DNA of 64,000 bases from Ciona intestinalis (Eukaryota; Chordata; Ascidiacea; Phlebobranchia; Cionidae), in NCBI RefSeq assembly GCF_000224145.3, contig NC_020169.2:3182957-3246956 (forward strand), read 5' to 3'. How positions within the stretch are numbered: the stretch's first letter is position 1; every line of letters begins with the position of its first letter. The position numbers were made by a program, and so were the translations under genes. Under the pieces are notes generated by a model, which was not told where the DNA came from, did no database searches, and saw nothing but the letters and a program-made list of their open reading frames with translations. Shown in pieces: positions 10,101 to 20,729 of the stretch.

Positions 10101-12660
10101 TCACTGAAGACGGTTTTATTTTTTAAACGTTTGAAATGAAAATGGTATCTTACATATGGGATATTATGTTTGTGTTGAAACAGACCAGAAAATCGTGTCT
10201 TGAGCATTCAGATTTTTGATACAACTTTTCAAACTATATAATTACTCTTATACTGTATATATACAAGATTCTATTGTGCTGATCACGGAGCAACTAAGCT
10301 TCCAATCCACATTCCGCTTACTGCTAGATGTAATGCAATTACCGACTGTTTCGACGGAAGTGATGAGGTAAATTGTAGCGAGGCCACTCACTTCTACTGC
10401 TCCACCACTTCGCCAGCCTATATATCGCATTCTAAGGTACTCTGGCATGCAAATTTGTTCCGATTACTTTGTGTTTATGCTTCGAGCCAACCATACGTAA
10501 TGCGCAATACCGTATATAGGTTTGTAATGGGAATTTCGATTGTGCCAATGGAGAGGACGAATGCCAGAACTGTACCTTCAGTCCGTTCTCATCCGATCAG
10601 TTTTTAATCAACAGCACAATTCTCAGGGTGTCCGTTGGGGTTGTAGGTGGGTCCAACGTTATTTAATAATATATACATATATAGTTGGCTAGAAAAAGAC
10701 GGGAAACCTTTTTGTTCTATGTATCGTCTTGTTTGGTTGTAAACAAAGAACATTTAAACCACTATAAAACCGCGTATCCTCACGACTCCCACAGACTGTT
10801 GTCAATTGTTTAAAACACCATAAGGATATTTTGATATTATGTGCTAAAGGTGTCCCATTTTTCCCATCCTACTATATATATATATAATATAACTCAAAAT
10901 AAACCGCTATTCAAACAGGTATTATCGCTGTAGCAGGCAATATCTTGGTCCTTTGTCAAAACGGTAATCGACTTCGAAATGCAAGACGCAATGAGAGTGA
11001 TATTGTTAGCAGCAGCAGAGTCCTGGCAATTAATTTAGCGTTGGCTGATTTAATGATTGGTGTAAGTTTTATGAGAAAATCTTAACTGTACGGTATAGGT
11101 GTAATTTTTTTGGTATCCACATACAGGTTTATTTGATAATTCTTGGCGTGAAAGATGTTATGTACCAAGGTGTTTACTGTTACCATCATCTGAAATGGAA
11201 ATCCAGTATATTCTGTACGATTCTTGGTTGCGTGGCTTTGGTGAGCATCGAAACGTCCATGTTTGTTCTTACTGTTATGACAACTTGTCGACTGATCGTT
11301 GTAAAAAGGTTGGACCAACATGTTTAAATTGGGCGATTATAATAAATTTAAGACAATTATTTCTTTAGTCCTCTGCCGGGTAGTATATCAGTCCGAAAGG
11401 TTGTTTGGTCTGTTGTTCTGGCTTGGGTTGTTTCGATAATGTTTGCAGTGATTCCTCTGCTACCTTCGCTACAAGATACCTTTACCATGGCAGTTTGGTT
11501 TGTATGCTTATTAAACATGGTGAAGCATGAATTATATGGTGTTTGGTAGGTATATGGACAACCCGTATGCTGGACTGCTGAATAAACAAGAAGCGGAAGA
11601 TATAGTTCTACGAATTTGGAGTTTACAGAATCAAAGCAGAGGCTATTTTACTACAAACCTAAGTAGGTAAGTTATTTCAAATACTTCTTGCGACAAACTG
11701 ATTTAGTAAATTGGTTCCACAGAACATTAACTTGGGAAACAATGACGACTGTTATATCTCGGATCAATAGCAGTTACGTTCCCGCACGCAGCTTTGGTTA
11801 CTACTCTTCACATGGCGTCTGTTTGCCGAGAATTTTTCCTAATTCATCTTTGGACAAGTCGTCCGCTTTTTCTATGTTTCTCATGGTGATCAATTTCGCT
11901 GCCTTTGCTTACATTGTGTTGGCATATCTTATGATCTACAGGTGAGGTATATGTACACTCATATTAGTATAGGGTGGGGGAAGATAGGACACCTTTTCAT
12001 TCTACTTTATTGTCCCATTTGGTAGTAAACAATAAACATTCTAAGAATTATAAAACCGTATTCTCACGACTTTTATAAACCGTTGTTAAATGTATAAGAC
12101 ACTAGCAGGCTATTCGGATATTATGTGCTAAAGTTGTCCCATCTCCCCCCACAGTACTATATGGTTTGGATCTGCAACTGTTTGTTAACTTCACAGGATT
12201 GCGGTCGTGGCAGCAAAGAAGGCGGGTAGAACAGATACAAGCAGAGCAATTGGACTACAGAAGAACATAACCAGAATAACAGTGACCAACTTTCTATGCT
12301 GGGTGCCAGTTTGTATAATTAGTTTTATAAGTTTGACTGGCGGAAGTGTCGACCCAACGAGCTACGCTGTAGCTGCCATAGTTTTGCTTCCAATAAACAG
12401 CGCTACTAACCCATTCCTGTACTCTGAAGTGATCGGAAGTGTGTGGAAAACTATGCCTCGACTGCCGAGTTTTAGAAGCTCTAGAGATACTCAAAAAGCC
12501 GATGAAAATACCAGTCCAGCAAACGGTAATTTTACGACTACTTCAATAAGATTGTCAAATAAAATTTATCCATTTTGCAGTGAGACCACATGACCTACCA
12601 ATGGGCCGAATAGAAGCGATTGTGTATACTCAAGAAACGAATGCTGACACTACTATGTAG
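7194..12660 (+). CDS. LDLa-repeat rhodopsin-family GPCR, copy 2 (complete)
   Basis: Complete tandem paralogue of the gene before it. Exon 1 (7194-7251) encodes a hydrophobic signal peptide starting MWSFVKVVVFVFILYIS. Further exons: 7513-7606, 7879-8018, 8320-8446, 8503-8657, 9087-9251, 9313-9525, 9578-9667, 9724-9871, 9927-10037, 10268-10436, 10520-10646, 10919-11061, 11127-11308, 11369-11497, 11550-11666, 11723-11941, 12197-12525, 12581-12660. Together they give 931 aa. LDLa modules fill roughly residues 20-490 and the seven-helix domain roughly 515-870. Helix 3 ends TCR instead of DRY; helix 7 has NPFLY. The last exon is chosen by analogy with copy 1, since both proteins then end in a Thr-rich tail and methionine. 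If the last intron is retained, translation would stop at 12593. The two donors after 8446 and 9871 are weak (gttcgc, gtgcga). The penultimate exon is uninterrupted where copy 1 has an intron. Function is inferred only from family. Confidence 0.9.
7280..7465 (+). mobile_element. MITE copy in receptor 2 intron 1
   Basis: The start GTAGTAGGATGGGAAGATGG and the interior GTGAACAAAGAACATTC match the family. The right end is eroded (TTTTCCCCACCCTGAAA). Confidence 0.7.
7669..7862 (-). mobile_element. Degenerate MITE copy in receptor 2 intron 2
   Basis: Inverted copy. Phrases such as TTAACAATTAAAAACGC and TGTACCACCAAATGG reverse the family interior. The ends (CACTGTGGGAAAGATGAA and TCTTACCCCAACCTA) are weak. 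Confidence 0.55.
8064..8281 (-). mobile_element. MITE copy, inverted, in receptor 2 intron 3
   Basis: It runs from CTACTGTGGGGTAGGATAGG to CATCTTCACCCACCTTACC, with the interior in reverse orientation (AACAATTAACAACGGTCTAT). Confidence 0.7.
8713..8951 (+). mobile_element. MITE copy carrying a nested palindromic insertion
   Basis: Family ends are TAGTAGCGTGGGGGGTGGGA and CTTACCCCACCCCACAATA. It is longer than its relatives because a 34-bp perfect palindrome (8857-8890) sits inside it, flanked by the direct repeat GTCCAGG. It lies in a receptor 2 intron. Confidence 0.8.
8857..8890. repeat. Perfect 34-bp palindrome with 7-bp flanking direct repeats
   Basis: The left arm is CACGGCCTACTAGAGAT and the right arm is its exact reverse complement, with no spacer. 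Directly on both sides is GTCCAGG (8850-8856 and 8891-8897), like a target-site duplication. Sister MITE copies read straight through this point (CGATCAGGATATTTGG), so the palindrome was added after the MITE inserted. Confidence 0.9.
10680..10876 (+). mobile_element. MITE copy in a receptor 2 intron
   Basis: It begins TATAGTTGGCTAGAAAAAGA and ends CCCATTTTTCCCATCCTACTATA. The interior GTAAACAAAGAACATTTAAA is typical. It lies before the exon encoding the first part of the seven-helix domain. Confidence 0.75.
11966..12162 (+). mobile_element. MITE copy in a late receptor 2 intron
   Basis: It begins AGTATAGGGTGGGGGAAGAT and ends CATCTCCCCCCACAGTACTATA. Full-size copy of about 195 bp. Confidence 0.8.
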
Positions 12661-13318
12661 TTACATATTTCCACTGTACATACAATATAAATTTGTAGTT
12701 CTTTAGCTGACACGTTCGTGAAGTACGCGCAAATACAGCAGATTTTATTTAAACGATCGTTATTTTCTTAAACATGTTAGACAGTGTGGCAACACGACTA
12801 TGCGGTTGCCTTGGTGACTTCTGCGAAGAAAATTCTCGAAGTTTGATAATAAATGATCTAAGAAAACATTCCATTCCAGAACGCAGGGTACCAGTGATAG
12901 AAAAACTATGGAAATTGCAGAAGGCATCGTCGCTTTGGTCCGTTATGATTAGGCAGATTGCACTCTCCTCACGTTTTGACTTGGACACAATCCTTCTGCA
13001 GCATCATGCGTTCCGTAGCAGATAAAATGGTCGTAATATACGACCGGGATGAGAAAGAACTTTTAAAAAACAAAAGAGCTGGCACTTGGTTGATAGGAGT
13101 AACGAATTTGGTAAATTTGGCTTTGCCTCAATGCGGATCCAATAAAAGTGGGCTTCGTAGACGCCACACTATAGTGGGAACCGAGTACTCGACACTCGGG
13201 TAGCTGGGCCCTGCTATCGCTCACGTTAAATATATTACACTTTGTGTCGGGGGTGTACCGATCGTGGCGGAGCGAAGCAGGCGATCTTACGGTCGGATGA
13301 CGTCATGAAATGATGACG
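12661..13318. other. Shared 3' region between convergent receptor 2 and VANGL
   Basis: No gene is recognised. The minus strand has AATAAA at 12744-12749 (plus TTTATT), which could end VANGL with a 3' UTR of about 570 bases. The plus strand has AATAAA at about 12850-12855, which could serve receptor 2. If both are used, the two transcripts overlap tail to tail. An open frame at 12774-13025 has no recognisable motifs. Confidence 0.4.
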
Positions 13319-13321
13319 TCA
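13298..13321. promoter_or_regulatory. Paired CRE-like palindromes at the VANGL stop codon
   Basis: TGACGTCA occurs at 13298-13305 and again at 13314-13321, the second overlapping the VANGL stop codon. The octamer is the consensus for CREB/ATF factors. Function here is unproven. Confidence 0.35.
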
Positions 13322-16300
13322 CACCGACGTCTCGCTCTGCATGTGCATTACATAACGGTAAGAATCGGGATCAATGAAAACCTCCTGCAAACCAATTCGT
13401 GGAGATTTGCGCACGGTAACGACGAGGGAATACTCGGGCTGGTTAAGTCGAAACACTGTGCCGTCCTGTAGAACAAAAATGAGGGTAATATTTAACAAAA
13501 TGTAAATCGATACACACAACGCTAATACTGGCATAAATAATATGAACCACGGCGCGCAACGCTGTAGGTCGTGTAGGACCTCGCCCATATAGAATAGAAC
13601 ACACAACGTTCAGCATTGAATCAGGTAACAAACGCGATTTTGTTAAAACTGAAGTTTTTTTTATCAAATTGCCGGTGAAATATTAGGACTTACCTTAAGC
13701 ATATTAACAAGAGGTTCGTCGCTTACTAAGTCCCATTGACTAGAGTCGTGACGTGGATCATAGGTCAAGTAAGAGCCGGGATTGATGTATCTGTATGCGG
13801 TAATAAAAGTTATAACATTATAGAGTTGACGCAGTTTATTGTAGAGGTGTGAAACTACCTTTGTAGGAAAGCTTTTGGAGTCATTTCGTTCTTGATACAG
13901 AAAGCAAGATGTTTATGGATATCTTCTACCTGGTAATGTTGGTGTTGACGTGTGGTGCGAAGGTACTTCTGCAACGATCTAGCCAACGCGGGGAATATGG
14001 CCTGAAAGTTAAACAAGAAATTAGAAAACATCACAAAGTGAACACACAGAAAAGCCGACGCTTAGTCGCAAAACAACCGCGCGGTTCGCATTTTGACGTC
14101 ACAGAGGCCAATCATGACGTCACAATCGGCCGCAGAATGCTCACCTCAGAGGCGGCGTCGCACTCCATGACAGAGTTGGACGACTTGCCCTTCGTGTTAA
14201 TTTCATGCTCGCTTGCTTTTCGAATGTGAGTGAAAGCGTCTTCGGTGGCGGCGACCAACCTAATTATAAAGTAAGTCGTGTAATATGCACGGAATCGTGA
14301 TATGGTTGCTTTCATTTTAAATCAAAGAATTAAAACAGTAATTAAGAAAATTACATTTTTAAAATTCTCTCTCACCTTGCTCGTCTCTTCCTTACTCTTC
14401 TCTCATATTCTGCTTCCTCATAATATCTTTCATTATGTCCTGCATCTCGTCGCCTAGCAACCGCTGCAAGAATCGCACGATTTTGTCCTTGTGTGTCATT
14501 GCCCGGTTTGCCTGAATAACAACCGTAAGTATTAACGTGATTTTCTTTTTTTAACAGAAATTTGTATTTGTTATTAAAAATGCTCCATAAATTTAATAAC
14601 CAATGAGTTCCTAGCAGAGGTTATAATACATTTTCCCATTACCAATTGTGGGCGTACATTTCCTTGGGCAAATTAACTGTTATCCATTTATCCAACCCAG
14701 TGGTTACTAATGGGTTGTTTATATATTCATATATTCAGCAATACAGAAAGCAAAAACAATCGACCACACCAATGGGTTCAAGGCTTGCGCTGCTACCATT
14801 GTCGGCGTATGCGCCCTTAGGCAAGACAAGGTAAAAAATTAATCACCAACAAAGCAAAACATATGGTAACTTGTAAGCTGGCACGAGGTATTAAACCCGT
14901 GTGATAATAATAAAACCCGTGTGTGCACGAGGTATTAAACCCGTGTGACTGTCGTTTTCCGGCCACGCGATGATAAAGTTAGTTACATATGTTCATGCAT
15001 TCATTCATCCACAACGTTATATAGAGGTTTATGAAATAACAACGTACCACAACGACTGTCATTACATAAGAGCCACATGTCATAACGACGTCGTTTGCCC
15101 CGCCATGCGAGGATAAGTAAGTTTCATCCATTTAAACCCCAAGGAATCTCCAGACTTACCATCGACGTCATACACTTTAAATGTATTGTTGATATGCTTC
15201 ATACGTGCGCTACGAGAAGGTATACGCATCAGGGCTGGATTATACACGGGAAAGTCGCAATAATATTTCTCCAACACCCACACTGAACAACGCTGGATGC
15301 TGCGTGGAAAAAAGCAAGCGATTAGTAGGTTTTCCTAGGATAAAAGCAAGTTTAATTGTGGTGGTGTTGATAGTAACAAATTGAAAACGTTTCGACGTTT
15401 TTAACGTGTAAGTTTCAGGCAGTCAATGTAATTTAGAGTTTTTTTTTTGTAAATGAATGTCGTTTTTATGTAATTGGTTAATTGATTGTAAAATTGTATC
15501 ATCAGTGCCTCGAATATGCGCTAGAATATATTACGGCCTTGTTAAATGCATTTATTACATTCTTACAAAAAGTTCAATATGTATCTAATGTCATTTACTC
15601 CACAGTATAAATGTGCTTATTCGCTGTATACGATATAGCTAGACGTGAAAATGTAATATTGGCTCGAATCCCTTAGTGGCAGCAAATAAACATCATTAAT
15701 AATTCAGGCGGGGGGTTCGTGCGACAGCTTGCAAGGGGAATAATAATATTACGCTTGTTACGAATCCGTATTACGTAATAACCGCGTAATAAAACAACAT
15801 GTTTCTGTGTGCACCTCAAGTCTCCAATGTTGTAGAACCGTCGTTCGCCATCGGTGGTTCGAATAACTTCGAGCACGAAGGTGGTTTGTAAGTGACGTAG
15901 TTCGAGTAAAACAAGCGAGAGATAATGCACGAATAAGAGGCAGTTCGTCATGCTGTCTGAGAACTCGATTATCGACTGAAATGGAAATAAAACAATGATT
16001 GAAAAGCTTGACTTTTAGACGTGGCTTTGATAGTTTAAAAAGTGCATGGGCGACACTTTTTTATGAATATATCATATAGTAGGACAGGGAAAAGACGGGA
16101 CATCTTTAGCACATAATATCTCAATATCCTGTTCGTGTATTAAACATTAAACAATGGTCTATGGGAATCGTGAAGATACGGGTTTATAATTCTTTGGATG
16201 TTCTTTGTTTATCATTAAATGGGACGAAAAAACGGAAAGAAAAGTGCCCAATCTTTCCCTACCCTACTATATTTTAAGTGAGTGAGGCCTAAATGAAGGA

Positions 16301-19300
16301 AATGTTTTCCACTTTGGTAAAAAGACGTAAATAGATATGGGCAAGATCGCACAGGACCTAACGAACGTGAGGTGTTTGACAAGTTAGGTTTGGACAATAG
16401 CAAGGGGGTATAAGCAATACCAGTATGATGAAAGCGAATTTTTGGTCGGCAATAACGTTTCTGTCAGTGCTCGTATGATCATTGCTGCTGAACACACAAT
16501 AAAGGTCAAATATTGACACGGGAACCGCAACGCTTATACCTTCCATAACATTGAAATGGTTGGCGGCTTAGAAGGGTTATTGAAATATGAAGGTTGAATA
16601 ATCCAGCAACGGTGGATATTGTACCTGAAAGTCTTTTTCCTTTTGCTCCAAAATCCAGATGCCATAAAACAGCCAGTACGTGAGTGTGATTAGAAGAACA
16701 AATACCATGATCAGAGACCTGGGACATAAGAATAACTTAACTTGGCTCAGCGATTACGGTGGCAAAAATTTTGATAATATTTTAAACGAAAAGACAGGAT
16801 ATAGCGATAAAACAACAGTTGGTAAAACACACTTACAGTTTTATAATTTTTTTACTATATATTTACAATTAACTGGAAAAAATAAGCGTTGCCGCTACAC
16901 CTAGCAGACAAACAAGCTATTTATGTTTATTTATTATTAAGTTTAACTTCTAATTGAAACAGAGTGTGTCACAACGCATACAAATGGGGGGGGATCTAAT
17001 TGACTTGAAGTCATACATTGCAGCAATACATTGACATACAGTTTGATTACATAGCGCAACAATAAAAGGAGTCAAGCATGTGATAAAACCTATAAAAATA
17101 CATGGAAGAATTAACAACCTGGTGTAGTTATTTGTATTATGTGAGACATACTACATGTAGTAGTCGTCTAGTGGGTACTATATCTTTCAAATAACAGCAT
17201 GCTAAAATCAATTGGAAAATATTTCTTTTTTTACATTACCTGAACATAAACACTTTTGGCATGCTGGTTCTCTGGCGTCGGAAAAATATTGCCCATGATG
17301 CTACAAGGAGTATGAGGAGTTTGAATGACATACTGATGAGGGTACCCTGTGTATAAAGCATGCATTATGTGGTTAGGTAAGTAGGGGTAAATTACATAAA
17401 TGATATTTAATCTGGATATTGCCTAAATTTAAACTGTTAAAAAAGGCCTGTATCTCCAGCGCCATCCACTTTTCAGGGCTGATTGATTGTTGCATAGTTG
17501 TTGGGAAGTTTTATATTTATTTGCATTTGGATATGTAAAGCTGAAATATGGTATAACAGTTATTTAGATTTATTTTGACAGATAAATTTTCAATATTGTG
17601 GCAACCAAATATAGATTTCTGTAATGCACTTGTTGACAGAGATACAGTCTAGTAAACAAATAAGGAAAACAGAATTTGCCACAAAAGTATTTCTTACTTT
17701 ACATGAGGTGCCGCACGCTGAAAGAGGAGATGAGTTGTCCCACAAAAATTTCGGCATCACCACAAATGCTATCGGGGAAAGGTAGGAAATAAGGGCAAAT
17801 ATAATGGTCCCAACATAACCACAGTCTCGAAAACCAATTGAAGCTTCAATATCCTGTTGGTTTATGAGAAGAAAATGTGTTTAAACTACTTCCACTGTAA
17901 ACCGTTTGCTGTATAATTATGCTGTGTACTGTGTACAAGTTTGTATGGACAAAATGCAAGTTTAAACTCGATTACAAAGTATGCATGATGACGTCATTGA
18001 AAAATTCAAGCAAATATCATGAAATATTGAAAGCAGTTGAAACATGCACGCACTTGGCCTGGTGAGATCTTAACATGGATTAGATACAACAAGCCTAATA
18101 TTTGCAGCTGCATATGTCATATACAAAAATATATTTGTTTACCCACCTTGGTCAGTTTTGCAAGCGATTCATGACTGAGTTGCGTGACGTCTGTGGTTCC
18201 TGATATAAAGGTGTTGGTCTCGCCCCAGTTATCATCCTGCAACAATTTCGAGGAGTTGTATAACAATACCTTATATTTGTTTAGTGGATATGGAAAGTGG
18301 GCTAAAAGCGCCAGTTTATGTTCCATTTATTTCCTATTGCGTACACACACAGGAAATGCTTGGGAGTATAAAGGAAGTTATTAAATCTAAATGGAATCTA
18401 AATAAAAAATGGCCAGCAATAAGACAATGCAAACGAAAAAAATGGTAGCATTGTTCGTGGGTTAGATATACACTGGTTAAACAATGTGATGGAATCAACA
18501 GTTCTGTATTTTTAGCTGTGGTTAGTAGATTAGTGTGACGAATGGCTGAGCTTAGCAATGTAGCGGAATGTCTTGTTATCACACAATCCATCGAGCATAT
18601 CATAATAATGGTAGACATGCTGTTGAACTAGGCAGTTTATCATTGCCTGGGGCAAGTTAGCACATTTATCTAACTACAATTTGATCGTTAGTAGCCAACA
18701 ACTGGCGAGTTGTGCTACAGAGTGGCCAAAATAAATATTTTCTTCGCTGTGGTCGATTAAAAAGCACTTGTACTGGAGAGCAGAGTGAATGAATGGTTCT
18801 TTCAAACAAGAGTTACACTTTGTGGGGATCGGTGACAAAACAAACGTATACTGAACCACCTCGTTCCAACTAACAGCTAATGGATATTGAATTACAGGTC
18901 ACTTAGGTGTGCTTACCAGTAACCACTAAAAACACTAACAAGATTATTGATTGACCACAGCTTAAGTGAGTGAGTAAGTTTGGGTTTCTACAATGGTGGT
19001 ACATAACATGGTTACATACAATGTGGTGTGAGGTAACTGTTTAAACACCTTTGTTATCAGCATGTAACTTTGTCACAGAAAAGAGATTTCATGTATGGTA
19101 CCCTTAACTTATTAATTGACTAATACAAAAAAATACCAGACAAATATTTAAGCATGGCTTTTGTGCCCTCCACTTTGGTAATGCTGTTAAAAAATGCAAA
19201 AAATGTTAAAATTTCTGAAACATTACCTCAGGTATGTTAACAGAGATGGTTCCTTCAGTTGCTCTGCTGTCGTGTCTCCCATCCATAGGTGGGGTTCTAA

Positions 19301-20729
19301 TTGTGACTGTTTTCTCACCTGGAGGTTCATTTTTGTTTTAAAAAAACCAAAATACCAAGTTTGTCAATGAATGCAGTCTCATTGTCATTATATGGTTCAG
19401 GTGCATTTTAAGATTTAGTTGCAAGATTTTCTTTGAAATCAAAATAATGAGAGTGGTGAAATATTCCACATGCAAGTAAAAGTTCATGCAGATTTATCAG
19501 AGAATGATAATGATAAACAGCACACAACAGCAAACATATGTTAAGCACACATTATAATATATATATGTGTCATACGGGTATGCATGACGCACAAAGAGCA
19601 TGTTACACACCATGAAAGGTGCTATATTAAAACCTGGCTATCAACTCACTAAACATACACTTCTAGTACAATGGTAAGCCCTGCTGCTAAGAATAGTGAC
19701 CTTTTCTGTAACTTTTCAGCTTTCAACAGCATTATGCCACATTGCCCTTCTTCTCATATCTGTCTTCATGCTGTAATGACTTATGAATGGATCAGGATGC
19801 TTTGTAACTTAAGAGTCCGTGCTATGATTAATTCGTAAAGCAATTAAGCATTACCACCATGCATGTTACCAATATGCAGATTTCAAATCAAAAGATGCTT
19901 CTATTTGGGCTCGCACTAAATCTCATACAATCTCTTCTGGTTAGTGACCAAATTAAATTGAAATGTTAAATAGCTACTCAAAAAACACCACGCTATAATT
20001 GAAACTGAAAGAGTTACTGACAAACTCGTTATTTGCGTTAATACACCCTTGGAACTTCAATTTTCAATCCATGCAAGCTGCTGAAACTGTCCAAAGGTCT
20101 CCTGATCCAGAGATGCTCTTTTGTTGCGTCATACAAACCTTCATAATCATCATCAAGCTCGTTTCCACTACCTCGGTTTCTATGGCGACGACTTCCCCGC
20201 TCATGTGACCTGTGTCGCTTGTGACCATGTCGTGACCGCTCCGATCTAAAAAAATAAAACAATTTAACATTATTTTCATATTTAAAAAAAACATTAGCAA
20301 AAGATGTAATTATTATAATAATAAAGAGATGGAAATCAACGTAAAACAGCTGCCACTAAAACCTGCTATGAATAAACAGTATGGGAAAGGGCATCAGTAA
20401 AAAGCATGTTAAAGGGTAAATTTAAATTATTTCGTACCAAATATTTCTTACCAAATCGAGCTAAGGAGAGCTAGAAGTATAAATAACCAAGCTGTATGGT
20501 TGTAATAGCTTGATTTTTAAATAGGAATATCGAATATATAAAACACTTGTTTACTTGTTTATAGTATAGGCTAAAAATACATAAAAAAAAATAATATTAA
20601 TACTGGATATTAGTTAACAACCCTTTTATTTTATTGGAGAGGAAATGTATTTGGACGTGTAAGAAAGACAAACCTGTTTGTTGCCAGAGAATACTCTGAA
20701 TCATTGTCTTGTAATTTGTCCGTGTCCAT
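13319..20729 (-). CDS. VANGL: Van Gogh-like planar cell polarity protein (VANGL/Strabismus)
   Basis: Core planar-polarity membrane protein that works with Prickle, Dishevelled and Frizzled. Fourteen minus-strand exons join in frame to 535 aa: 20674-20729, 20172-20245, 19227-19318, 18147-18236, 17698-17853, 17240-17346, 16625-16718, 15815-15975, 15160-15299, 14376-14511, 14145-14259, 13859-14001, 13694-13790, 13319-13465. Family hallmarks in order: a basic Ser/His/Arg-rich N terminus; [14 protein letters not shown]; four membrane helices (third [19 protein letters not shown], fourth [17 protein letters not shown]); [21 protein letters not shown]; and the C-terminal PDZ-binding ETSV. Human VANGL2 has 521 aa, so this is full length. 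In exon 2 a donor inside the open frame (after CGAG, 20172) is required to keep frame with [10 protein letters not shown]. Introns hold a MITE and SINE-like DNA. One of the most secure calls in the window. Confidence 0.96.
14094..14122. promoter_or_regulatory. CRE - CCAAT - CRE cluster in a VANGL intron
   Basis: Perfect TGACGTCA octamers at 14094-14101 and 14115-14122 flank a CCAAT at 14108-14112, just downstream (minus sense) of the exon ending 14145. CREB/ATF and NF-Y sites in this arrangement are typical of promoters or enhancers, so an internal regulatory element is plausible. Confidence 0.4.
14640..15115 (+). mobile_element. tRNA-derived SINE-like element in a VANGL intron
   Basis: It shares phrases with the copies near 59.9 and 62.8 kb: GTAACTTGTAAGCTGGCACG, a GACTGTCGTTTTCCGGCCA-like stretch, and ACCCAGTGGTTACTAATGGG. 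GGGTTCAAGGCTTGCGCTGC could be a decayed box B region. Inside, 14879-14947 holds a local duplication of a GCACGAGGTATTAAACCCGT segment. The ends are uncertain. Confidence 0.45.
16076..16272 (-). mobile_element. MITE copy in a VANGL intron
   Basis: It runs from TATAGTAGGACAGGGAAAAG to TCTTTCCCTACCCTACTATA. The interior is in reverse orientation (TTCTTTGTTTATCATTAAAT). It is the same family as in the receptor cluster. Confidence 0.75.

Noticed and set aside
12774-13203. Two overlapping plus-strand open frames of about 82 codons between receptor 2 and VANGL
   Set aside because: No domain, no splice partners and no second copy; the region is better explained as 3' UTR of the convergent genes.
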